Shown here piece by piece: positions 57,215 through 64,000 of a stretch of 64,000 nt of DNA; position 1 is the stretch's first letter, and every line of letters starts with the position of its first letter. A program made the translations under genes and the position numbers. The notes beneath the pieces were generated by a model. That model did no database searches. It was not told the DNA's origin and was given only the letters and a program-made list of their open reading frames with translations. Source of the DNA: UBA8919 sp041658185 (GTDB lineage: Bacteria; Elusimicrobiota; UBA8919); NCBI GenBank assembly GCA_041658185.1, contig JBBAAR010000001.1:62001-126000 (forward strand), in the 5' to 3' direction.

Positions 57215-58183
57215 TCATTCTTTCCCCAACGCTGATTTTGCTTTTTCTATATTGACCTGCGCTTTTTCATGCGAAGGATTATATTTGAGACATTTTTTCC
57301 ATAAATCAATCGCTTCGTTGAGATGTCCTGCGGCATATTCTCTCAAACCCTGATTATATAAATCCTCCGCTTTTTCGTAATCAATTGAAATTGCTTCCGG
57401 CTCTTTTTCGGATGTCCTTTTTTTACGAGACGGTTTTTTGATCTCGCGGCCGGCTTTTATATCCTCAATCTGCTCCAAATAAAATGTCGCCGAAACATGT
57501 CCCGGGTTCAAATTTAGAACGCTCCTGAACTTTTCTTCCGCTTCGGCATATTTTGCCGAATTAAAAAGTTCAACGCCGTCTTCATGAAGTTTCTTTATTT
57601 TTGACTCTTTTTCTTCCTGCTTTTGTCTCTGATATTCCTCTGCTAACTGCCCCTTTGTTTTGTTGAAAAACTTTCTTACCTCCTCGTTTGTAGGAGTTAT
57701 CGCGAGACATTTTCCCCATTCGCGCATTGCAGCGGTTAAATCATTATTTATAAAATATAACATACTTTGTGCATAATAAACCTCTTCGCTTTTGTATAAA
57801 ATTTTTTCGTCAACTTTGTATTTTATTTCGGTGTACATATCAGAAAGCCGCTCCCGTGATTTTTTGTGATACGGGTCTTTTTCAAGCACTTCTTTGTATT
57901 TTTCAACGGCAAAAAGAAGTTTTTTCTTTTTTCTGTATCTTTCGGCGCTTTTATAGAGATTGTTTATTTCTTTTTTTGTATCTTTTGTTTGTGCGATTCT
58001 TTGAACTTGTTGAGGCGTTTCGTCGTCAAGAGAAATTACGCTGGACTCTTCCGAACACAGATTACAAGGATAAAAACCACAGATTACACAGATAAAAATC
58101 AGCGATATATGTCCGCGTCGTTTATCAGCGCCGTAGATCCGCGTTTTCTTAATAAAACACGATAATAATTCCGATAATTTCAT
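57215..58183 (-). CDS. Secreted TPR protein whose signal peptide is repeat-coded
   Basis: A 322-residue protein with five or more TPR units (KSAERYRKKKKLLFAVEKYKEVL, MLYFINNDLTAAMREWGKCL, FNSAKYAEAEEKFRSVL, AGHLNEAIDLWKKCLKYNP). Its C-terminal TPR closely resembles that of the preceding LTD protein, so the two genes share ancestry. Residues about 14-45 (RIYGADKRRGHISLIFICVI and on) are encoded by a CAGATTACACAGAT-type dispersed repeat, which provides the hydrophobic signal core. The start overlaps the HAMP-PAS gene end by 35 bp. Confidence 0.72.
   Translation of the reverse strand: MKLSELLSCFIKKTRIYGADKRRGHISLIFICVICGFYPCNLCSEESSVISLDDETPQQVQRIAQTKDTKKEINNLYKSAERYRKKKKLLFAVEKYKEVLEKDPYHKKSRERLSDMYTEIKYKVDEKILYKSEEVYYAQSMLYFINNDLTAAMREWGKCLAITPTNEEVRKFFNKTKGQLAEEYQRQKQEEKESKIKKLHEDGVELFNSAKYAEAEEKFRSVLNLNPGHVSATFYLEQIEDIKAGREIKKPSRKKRTSEKEPEAISIDYEKAEDLYNQGLREYAAGHLNEAIDLWKKCLKYNPSHEKAQVNIEKAKSALGKE
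58055..58140. repeat. CAGATTACACAGAT-family repeat encoding a signal peptide
   Basis: ACAGATTACAAGGATAAAAA, CCACAGATTACACAGATAAA and GTAGATCCGCG occur within the 5' end of the TPR gene at 57215-58183. Confidence 0.75.
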
Positions 58184-59249
58184 TCGTGGTTTCTTCCTGA
58201 ACCGTCGTAACCGCCGCGGAGGTCTTCAAACTTATCAACTCCGTTTTCATAATCTGGTTGGGTTTTGTCAAAGACGCCGACAACATCTCCATCAGTTCGG
58301 CATTTTTATTTATCTCCAGAATATGCCGACCGATATTGCCGTCCGCCATCGTTGAAAGTATAGCGCAGGCAGGTGAGTTTATGTAGATAATTTTGTTGTC
58401 CTGGTCCAAAAATATAACGCCCTTTGTAAAATATCTGCCTATTGACTGTAAAAAATAATTAAACCTCATCTGGGTAAATGAAAGTTTGTCTTTGTAGGTG
58501 GCATAATTGGTCTTCACCGTCTCCATCGTCGTTGAAAGCACTTTCGCAAGCGTCCCGATTTCGTCTTTTCTTGTTCCAATTTCCTTGAAAAGCGGATCGT
58601 CAAATTTTTCATCGGCGATAGCATCCGAAATAACCATAAGTTCCGATATTCCTTTTCCCACATTAAAAGACACCACATAAACGCCTATGGCAACCATTGC
58701 AAGCATAAGAATTACAATCAGAACCGCTCTTTCCCTGTAAGAATCCATTATCTGCCCTATTGATTGCGACGAAAAATCAACCCGCAGATACGCCACCTTT
58801 TTCATATTAAGAATTATTGGCATTGAAAAAACATAATAATCGCCGCCGACGCCCGGATATGTCTGAACGAGAAAATCATTTGATGTGACGACTTTTACCG
58901 ATATAGGGTCGCCCTGCATAACCTTTCCTATTTCCGCTTTTTCCGTGTGAATCTGAACGCGCATCTCCGGGTCCAGGATAGCCGCTTTCATAACATCCGG
59001 AAGTTTTTTTATTCGCCCGATGTATGATAAAAGAAGCAGGTCGTCCTTCGCCTCTTTGGCATCGCTACAGGCATACGCATATGTCTGGACTATTGTCTTG
59101 GCATTGGAAGAAAACTGCTCCATAAGAACATTCTTCTGATAGAAATACATAATAGTCCCGAGCACAACAACAAGCACAAAGAAAAATGCAATCTGAGCGA
59201 TAACCAATTTTAGAACAATACCGATTTTTGGTCTGTCTGATTTATCCAT
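58149..59249 (-). CDS. Membrane sensor with HAMP and PAS domains, no output domain
   Basis: A 366-residue protein: TM1 (about 10-32), a periplasmic sensor region (33-165, with PISVKVVTSNDFLVQTYPGV), TM2 (about 168-190), HAMP (192-245, VISDAIADEKFDDP...RKDEIGTLAKVL) and a PAS-like domain (255-366, RYFTKGVIFLDQDNKIIYINSPACAIL). No kinase, GGDEF or EAL domain follows, so it must signal through a partner. It lies between TPR and TadC genes in the pilus cluster. The stop overlaps the next gene. Confidence 0.8.
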   Translation of the reverse strand: MDKSDRPKIGIVLKLVIAQIAFFFVLVVVLGTIMYFYQKNVLMEQFSSNAKTIVQTYAYACSDAKEAKDDLLLLSYIGRIKKLPDVMKAAILDPEMRVQIHTEKAEIGKVMQGDPISVKVVTSNDFLVQTYPGVGGDYYVFSMPIILNMKKVAYLRVDFSSQSIGQIMDSYRERAVLIVILMLAMVAIGVYVVSFNVGKGISELMVISDAIADEKFDDPLFKEIGTRKDEIGTLAKVLSTTMETVKTNYATYKDKLSFTQMRFNYFLQSIGRYFTKGVIFLDQDNKIIYINSPACAILSTMADGNIGRHILEINKNAELMEMLSASLTKPNQIMKTELISLKTSAAVTTVQEETTNEIIGIIIVFY

Positions 59250-59260
59250 AGTTAATACCA

Positions 59261-59356
59261 GAGAATTAGAGAATTAGAGAATTAGATTTTTTTCCAATTC
59301 ACCAATTCTCTGTTGTATAAACTAATTCTCTTTCGTTTAAACTAATTCTCTGCCTT
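59261..59356. repeat. AGAGAATT-repeat palindrome
   Basis: CCAGAGAATTAGAGAATTAG faces several inverted CTAATTCTCT units. Same element as 52601-52680; it separates tadC from the HAMP-PAS gene. Confidence 0.65.
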
Positions 59357-59357
59357 T

Positions 59358-60233
59358 CTAACCGAAGCTGCCCTTCAAATACTGTAAAAGTATCGGACCG
59401 AACAGCATCAAAAATATAGACGGTAATATGAAAAACACCAACGGAAAAAGCATTTTAATGGGTGCCTGCTGAGCTAATTTTTCCGCAAGTTGAAATCTTT
59501 TTATTCTCATCTGCTCCGACTGAACCCGCAAAACGGGACCCAACGATGAGCCGAGTTGCTCCGCCTGAATAAGTGCGGTCGCCACCGTTGAAAGATTCGG
59601 CTCCTGAACCCGTGCTATCATATCCTTCATAGAATTCATCCGGGATTGCCCAAGCCGTATCCCCTGCTGCATAATCGTCAACTCTTCCACCAACGGCGTT
59701 TTCTCCATTTTTGAGGTAACCTTTGAAATCGCCGCGGTAAAATCAATTCCCGCCTCCATTGAAAGCGTTATCAAATCAAGAACATCCGGCAGAGTTCTGA
59801 CGATTGTGTGATGCCGTTTTTTTATTAAATCGTTTAAGAATAATCTAGGGAAAAGTCCGCCGATAAACAAAAATGCCAGCACAATAAGTAAGTCCGTTTT
59901 TTTGAGGAACATAAACTCCATCATCAAAAAACCCAATGCACAAATCATCGTAAATGCGATGAAACCGTCGGGAGTCATATTGATGGGATTGCCGGCCATA
60001 TCAAGTTGCTTTTTGATAATTTCCCTCCGCTTAACAATCCAATCCCAATTTATTTTTGATACCTGTCTTACAATCGTTTCAATAATTGAGTTGGAAATTT
60101 TCGTCAGCGGCCGTACCGCTTCTTTTTTCTCGCCGAACCGTCTTCTCAAATCAACAACCTCGCCTTTCGGCCAGAAATTTAAAATCAAAATATAAATAAC
60201 TCCGCCGACTAATAATGAAATTATGAAAGCCAT
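59358..60233 (-). CDS. tadC: Tad pilus inner-membrane platform protein TadC
   Basis: A 291-residue T2SSF/GspF-domain protein with membrane helices near 1-18, 92-130 and 265-288. The F-domain has LPDVLDLITLSMEAGIDFTAAI, VEELTIMQQGIRLGQSRMNSM and LIQAEQLGSSLGPVLRVQSEQMR, the usual TadC layout. TadB and TadC form the membrane base moved by the TadA ATPase. It follows tadB after a 91-bp repeat spacer whose last 30 bases equal the leader of the PilB-like ATPase gene. No clear Shine-Dalgarno sequence precedes the ATG. Confidence 0.88.
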   Translation of the reverse strand: MAFIISLLVGGVIYILILNFWPKGEVVDLRRRFGEKKEAVRPLTKISNSIIETIVRQVSKINWDWIVKRREIIKKQLDMAGNPINMTPDGFIAFTMICALGFLMMEFMFLKKTDLLIVLAFLFIGGLFPRLFLNDLIKKRHHTIVRTLPDVLDLITLSMEAGIDFTAAISKVTSKMEKTPLVEELTIMQQGIRLGQSRMNSMKDMIARVQEPNLSTVATALIQAEQLGSSLGPVLRVQSEQMRIKRFQLAEKLAQQAPIKMLFPLVFFILPSIFLMLFGPILLQYLKGSFG

Positions 60234-60324
60234 AATAACACAAAATTAAAGGTATAAATTAAAGGTTAAAATTTTAAACCTTTGACCTTATTTCAACCTT
60301 TAACCTTAAACCTTTAACCTTTTT
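60234..60324. repeat. TAAAGGT-type heptamer repeat between tadB and tadC
   Basis: Shares about 50 bp with 54503-54567 including the ATAACACAAAATTAAAGGTA leader next to the start codon, followed by further AACCTTTAACC units. Confidence 0.7.
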
Positions 60325-61200
60325 TCAAATGTCTATCGTTACAACTTTATTGATAATCAAAGCGCCGATGCCTATCATCGTAAGAACTACCGCTATAATC
60401 GCATATCCCTCAACGGTCGTGAACATAGGTCCCATTAAATCGGGTGCAACCAGATAAATGAAAAATGACAGCACAAAAGGAAGTAACGCCGTGATAGCGC
60501 CCGAAAGTTTTCCCTGGGCGGTTAATGCTTCAATTTTCCCCTGCATCTCGTTTCTTTTTCTCATCGTCTCAGAAAGGGTTGTGAGCGCCTCCGACATATT
60601 TCCGCCGGTTTCTCTTGCAATATTTATTGCCGTCATCGCTATCCTCATTTCTTTGGATTTTTTGAGCCGCTCCGAGAGATTGTTCAACGCCTGCTCCATT
60701 GAAATACCTAATTTCAATTCCTGTGTTACCGTCTGAAACTCCTCCGCCAACGGCACTTGTCCCTGCTGGGCAATTACCTCAATCGCCTGGGCAAATGACA
60801 GCCCGCTTCTTAATGAGTTGGAAATAAGCACAAGCCCGTCTGATAATTGCTTATCAATAAGCCGCAAGCGTTTACTTTCCTCTCGTTTCAGCAAAATTAT
60901 CGGGAAGAAAAAACCGAAAATACCGAATACAAGCGTGAAAAAAACATTGGTTGTTAAAATATATCCGCCCAAAAGAAAAGCTCCAAATGACATCATCCTG
61001 AATTTCTGCGCCTGACGGCTTTTCGGATTCTCGGCAAATTTCGCGAAGAGTTGTTTTATTGACGGCGCTTTTTTAATCTGGTCGCCGGCAAAATATGTCG
61101 CTTCTTTTACTTCGTCGCCAGACAAAAGCCGCATCACGAGCAGAAAGAAAAACCCGAACACGCAAACGATAATCAAAAAAGTAAGAAAAATTATTAGCAT
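60325..61200 (-). CDS. tadB: Tad pilus inner-membrane platform protein TadB
   Basis: A 291-residue T2SSF-domain protein: N-terminal helix (1-25), a pair of helices (72-108), the F-domain (QLSDGLVLISNSLRSGLSFAQAIEVIA, EEFQTVTQELKLGISMEQAL, AMTAINIARETGGNMSEAL) and C-terminal helices (225-288). It forms the pilus platform with TadC. It starts 6 bp after the lipoprotein stop region, in the order CpaEF, lipoprotein, TadB, TadC. Confidence 0.88.
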   Translation of the reverse strand: MLIIFLTFLIIVCVFGFFFLLVMRLLSGDEVKEATYFAGDQIKKAPSIKQLFAKFAENPKSRQAQKFRMMSFGAFLLGGYILTTNVFFTLVFGIFGFFFPIILLKREESKRLRLIDKQLSDGLVLISNSLRSGLSFAQAIEVIAQQGQVPLAEEFQTVTQELKLGISMEQALNNLSERLKKSKEMRIAMTAINIARETGGNMSEALTTLSETMRKRNEMQGKIEALTAQGKLSGAITALLPFVLSFFIYLVAPDLMGPMFTTVEGYAIIAVVLTMIGIGALIINKVVTIDI

Positions 61201-61206
61201 AAATTT

Positions 61207-61680
61207 CTACTGCCCGCTTCCATTTTCTCTCTCATCGGTATGTGCCAGCAGTACAAAATCCCTGACTGGAATCGTATCGCCGGGGCGGGCATCAATATAT
61301 TGACTAATCGGTTCATCTGTTCCAGGATCTTGCGCACCGGTAAAATAATTTCTCTGCGAAAATGCCTGCAGGGTATATTTATCCGCAGAAGCCTTAAAAC
61401 CTATGACCCGGGTCACCTCAATAGAAAGTTCATACAAACCGTTTGCATCCGTCACTGCAGTTTCCGAATGTCCCACGCATCTTACAACTGCATCCCGCAG
61501 AGGACCATCCACAGTATATCTGGTATCTACAATTGCGCCGGTACCATCCGTTATATCCACTAATCGCGCCTGCAAAACTTTTCCCTTAAATTTTACTTCA
61601 TCCTCAAAACAGCCGGTCAATAAAAAAGGTAAAAGTAAAAAAGTAAAAGGTAAAAAGTAACGGCTGAAAGATTTTTTCAT
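61207..61680 (-). CDS. Lipoprotein with a carboxypeptidase-regulatory-like domain
   Basis: 157 residues from ATG 61680, which has GGGGGTG upstream (the frame opens at 61692). The lipobox is LLTGC; the signal core FLPFTFLLLPF is coded by a GTAAAAG heptamer tract. The mature part has a transthyretin-like beta-sandwich pattern (DGPLRDAVVRCVGHSETAVTDANGLYELSIEV), as in carboxypeptidase-regulatory-like domains, and a Pro/Asp-rich tail. It may be the Tad pilotin-like lipoprotein by position (TadD or RcpB role), but there is no sequence proof. Confidence 0.65.
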   Translation of the reverse strand: MKKSFSRYFLPFTFLLLPFLLTGCFEDEVKFKGKVLQARLVDITDGTGAIVDTRYTVDGPLRDAVVRCVGHSETAVTDANGLYELSIEVTRVIGFKASADKYTLQAFSQRNYFTGAQDPGTDEPISQYIDARPGDTIPVRDFVLLAHTDERENGSGQ

Positions 61681-61746
61681 AAACACCCCCAATAAACATC
61701 AGAGCGGAGAGCGTAGTTTTCTGTCCTCTATGCTCTATCCTCTGCC

Positions 61747-63888
61747 TCATCTGAATATTCCCATATCAAAAGATAATCCGTGCGATTTAACCTCGCTGAT
61801 AAATGACGGTATAACTCCCGTCGTACTGAAATCGCCGTCAACCTTACCTGTTGCGTCAATTCCGGTCTGCTTATAGACGAAAATATCCGCTAATGTGATT
61901 GTATCTTTTTCAAGCCCCGTAATTTCTGTAATGTGCGTGATTTTTCTCGTTCCGTCGGAAAATCTGGATATTTGAACGATAACATCAATAGCGGCGGAGA
62001 CCTGACTTCTTATCGCATGCATGGGTAAATCCATTCCCGCCATAAGAACAAGCGTTTCCAGACGACTCAAACAGTCACGGGGCGCGTTTGCATGCACGGT
62101 TGTTAACGAGCCGTCGTGGCCCGTATTCATCGCCTGCAACATATCCAGCGCCTCGCCGCCGCGGCACTCTCCTACGACAATTCTGTCCGGTCTCATACGG
62201 AGCGAGTTGACCACAAGACGTCTGATGGTAATTTCTCCGGCGCCCTCAATGTTGGGAGGTCTGCTTTCAAGACGAACCCAGTGTTCCTGCGGAAGTTGGA
62301 GTTCTGCAGCATCTTCAATAGTTAAAATCCTTTCGCTTGCGGGAATAAAACTTGCTAAAATGTTCAACAGCGTTGTTTTACCGGAACCTGTTCCGCCTGA
62401 AATAATTATATTTTTCCGCAGTTGGACGCAGATCCTTAAAAACTCAATCATCTCCGGTGTGATAGAACTAAAATTGAGCAAATCCTTGAATGTGAAACGC
62501 TCTTTTGAAAATTTTCTGATGGTGAGGCAGGGTCCCACGAGAGATAAAGGCGGAATAACGGCATTTACCCGGGAGCCGTCTTTTAAACGCGCATCAACTA
62601 ACGGAGAGGACTCGTCTATCCTTCTTCCTAAGGGTGTCACGATTCTTTCAATAACATTTAACAACTGCTGGTTAGTCGTAAATTTTTTATTCGTAAGAAA
62701 AATTTTTCCGGCGCGCTCTACATAGATTCTGTCGCGACCGTTAACCATAACCTCGGTGATGGTCGGGTCGCGAAGGAAATCTTCAAGAGGACCCAAACCG
62801 AGCGACTGGTCTAAAACCTCCATCACAAGCCGGACTCTGTCAACACGGGCGGTAAGTTTTTCACCCTCGGAATTTAATATGCGTTCAATCGCTTCCTGAA
62901 CCGTTTGTCTTGTTTCCGCTAATTTTTGTTTATCACCCGACGGCGAAAGTTCTATTCTTCTTTCTTTCATCTCGGCGACCAGTTTGTTGTAGACGCGCAT
63001 TTTTAATTCGTCCGTCGGAGGAAGAAGATTTCCGGAGGAGGATTTTACGGCGACAACCTCTTTTTCGCTTCGGGATGTCCGATGCTCTTTCCTTGTCTGC
63101 TCCATCGCATTTTTAAGTCCGACAAATAACCCGGCGCCTTGTTCTGCGCGGATGGTTTCTTCGGCAATGGTATTGACGATTGAATAAATCCCTCTTGAAA
63201 ATGGCGAGCGGGTGGATGCGGTAACGGCGGGAACGCCTCTGTTTATTGACAGAACCGCGGAGTCGGCGTCAAAAGGAATAAGCCATGCCGGTCTCTGCTT
63301 GATGTATTCCGAAACCTGGTCAACGCTCAAACCGCCGGCGATGTCCGCTTTATTTAAAACAACTTTCAGCATCTGAGTCGGATAATGATTTATTATAAAC
63401 TGCTGCCAGACCTTTTTCGCGTGATAAAGAGATGCGAGTTCGGGTGTGGTAACCAGAACAACCATATCTATATTGTCCATAACTGCAATCTGCAAATCGT
63501 TGAAACTTCTGCCGATGTTGACAATAACATAATCGTAGACGGAGCCGAAAAATGAAACCGTTTTTTCCGCATATGACGGAAGGATTTTAACCGAATCGCC
63601 GGATTCTGAAACTGCTGAAAGAAAATCAATTCCCGAGGAGTGTTCTACGACATAACCCTTCAACATCTGGGGCGAAAGTTTATCTATGACGGAAAGTAAA
63701 TCCAATAATGATTTAGTTTGAGGAACTGCTAATAGCAGCGCTATCTCACCCGCCATCGCAAAATTGAAATCCAAAAGCGCCACCCGTTTTTTTGTCTGAG
63801 ATTTGAGTGCTACGGCAAGATTAATAGCGACCAGCGTCTGTCCGACGCCGCCCTTTGAACCCATCACAGCAATTATTTTTCCTGACAT
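61747..63888 (-). CDS. CpaE/TadZ-CpaF/TadA fusion ATPase of the Tad pilus
   Basis: 713 residues from ATG 63888; the frame extends to 63972 only through repeat DNA. Residues 1-260 are a MinD/ParA-like TadZ domain (MSGKIIAVMGSKGGVGQTLV), where the P-loop Lys is Gln (GVGQT instead of GVGKT) although the signature Lys before GG remains. Residues about 310-640 are a CpaF/TadA ATPase: Walker A SGGTGSGKTTLLN, DAAELQLPQEHWVRLESRP, RMRPDRIVVGECRGGEALDMLQAMNTGHDGS and TTVHANAPRDCLSRLETLV. TadA powers pilin assembly and TadZ localises the machine. Fusing them fixes their ratio. The pilin and prepilin peptidase must lie elsewhere. Confidence 0.9.
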   Translation of the reverse strand: MSGKIIAVMGSKGGVGQTLVAINLAVALKSQTKKRVALLDFNFAMAGEIALLLAVPQTKSLLDLLSVIDKLSPQMLKGYVVEHSSGIDFLSAVSESGDSVKILPSYAEKTVSFFGSVYDYVIVNIGRSFNDLQIAVMDNIDMVVLVTTPELASLYHAKKVWQQFIINHYPTQMLKVVLNKADIAGGLSVDQVSEYIKQRPAWLIPFDADSAVLSINRGVPAVTASTRSPFSRGIYSIVNTIAEETIRAEQGAGLFVGLKNAMEQTRKEHRTSRSEKEVVAVKSSSGNLLPPTDELKMRVYNKLVAEMKERRIELSPSGDKQKLAETRQTVQEAIERILNSEGEKLTARVDRVRLVMEVLDQSLGLGPLEDFLRDPTITEVMVNGRDRIYVERAGKIFLTNKKFTTNQQLLNVIERIVTPLGRRIDESSPLVDARLKDGSRVNAVIPPLSLVGPCLTIRKFSKERFTFKDLLNFSSITPEMIEFLRICVQLRKNIIISGGTGSGKTTLLNILASFIPASERILTIEDAAELQLPQEHWVRLESRPPNIEGAGEITIRRLVVNSLRMRPDRIVVGECRGGEALDMLQAMNTGHDGSLTTVHANAPRDCLSRLETLVLMAGMDLPMHAIRSQVSAAIDVIVQISRFSDGTRKITHITEITGLEKDTITLADIFVYKQTGIDATGKVDGDFSTTGVIPSFISEVKSHGLSFDMGIFR

Positions 63889-63903
63889 ATTAGAACCAGT
63901 GAT

Positions 63904-63985
63904 AACGGCAGTGAACAAAAGTGGTGAAACAGTGAACGAAAGTGAATTGCACTTCCTCTCACTTCCTTTCACTTTCTTATACTGC
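63904..63985. repeat. GTGAAC/GTGAAA heptamer-type repeat
   Basis: AGTGAACAAAAGTGGTGAAA, then the inverse CACTTCCTCTCACTTCCTTT. It precedes the CpaEF gene and creates an artificial N-terminal extension of that frame. Confidence 0.55.
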
Positions 63986-64000
63986 CCTATTTAGAGAACA

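Noticed and set aside
52601..60324. Regularly spaced short repeats suggesting a CRISPR array
   Set aside because: The units are 7-8 bp, degenerate, palindromic at element level and separated by genes; there are no unique equal-length spacers and no cas genes.
62021..62725. Long plus-strand open frame (234 codons) opposite the CpaF part of the fusion ATPase
   Set aside because: It mirrors a strongly conserved minus-strand ATPase, has no ribosome site and gives a low-complexity Ser/Arg-rich protein; a shadow frame. The same applies to 14300-14884, 22268-22825 and 53662-54126.

Overview
This is a 64 kb piece of an AT-rich diderm (Gram-negative type) bacterial chromosome. An outer-membrane porin, a complete Pal-CpoB-TolA-TolB set, a secretin and lipoproteins with lipoboxes all imply two membranes. 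Translation uses the standard code with many clear GGAGG-type ribosome sites, and promoters are near-consensus sigma70 (TTGACA-17-TATAAT). GTP-dependent PEP carboxykinase, many TPR/HEAT/zinc-ribbon proteins, a Tad pilus locus and an abundance of small dispersed repeats fit an uncultured candidate-phylum bacterium of the Elusimicrobiota/Omnitrophota/Firestonebacteria kind. The phylum is inference from style, not proven; no rRNA or tRNA is present.

Layout. 0-2.7 kb (minus): a secreted protein cut by the window edge and a DUF2723 membrane glycosyltransferase with TPRs. 2.8-12.2 kb: a molybdenum region. A regulator-like protein (Phd/YefM DNA-binding domain fused to a catalytically degenerate MocA-like domain), a porin and ModA, ModB, ModC are followed by a three-subunit molybdenum hydroxylase, a MoaD-like sulfur carrier and convergent XdhC. 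12.3-23.2 kb: envelope and hypothetical genes, a GT4/GH130 glycan module flanked by 70-bp direct repeats, a RelE-type toxin-antitoxin pair, zinc-ribbon and PH-like proteins and a CsgG-like protein. 23.3-31.3 kb (minus): a single operon with two more complete molybdenum hydroxylases plus MocA. 31.4-38.9 kb (minus): HEAT protein, 8-oxoguanine-deaminase-like amidohydrolase, a TPR protein and the Tol-Pal genes. 38.9-51.4 kb: pckG with a leader terminator, a REP-associated transposase flanked by inverted REPs, a c-di-GMP-I riboswitch upstream of a zinc-ribbon/HEAT/phospholipase-like operon, uvrA, a radical SAM protein, nadB and nadA. 51.4-64 kb (minus): HD-GYP protein, PilB/GspE-type ATPase, secretin, DUF192, lamin-tail/TPR proteins, a HAMP-PAS sensor, TadC, TadB, a lipoprotein and a CpaE-CpaF fusion.

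How it may work together. Molybdate enters through the porin and ModABC under a likely Mo/cofactor-linked regulator. The cofactor is matured by MocA, XdhC and perhaps the MoaD-like protein, and inserted into three molybdenum hydroxylases. With the 8-oxoguanine deaminase these suggest purine or N-heterocycle catabolism. Cyclic-di-GMP appears twice (riboswitch and HD-GYP) close to the pilus locus, suggesting surface-lifestyle control.

The most unusual property of the window is its repeats. At least six short families occur: RAYT/REP GGGACAGGTAC elements, CAGATTACACAGAT elements, heptamer-periodic tracts, and 34-, 70- and 81-bp families. They lie between genes, truncate genes, sit in frame inside conserved enzymes (NadB, DUF192), and encode the hydrophobic cores of many signal peptides.
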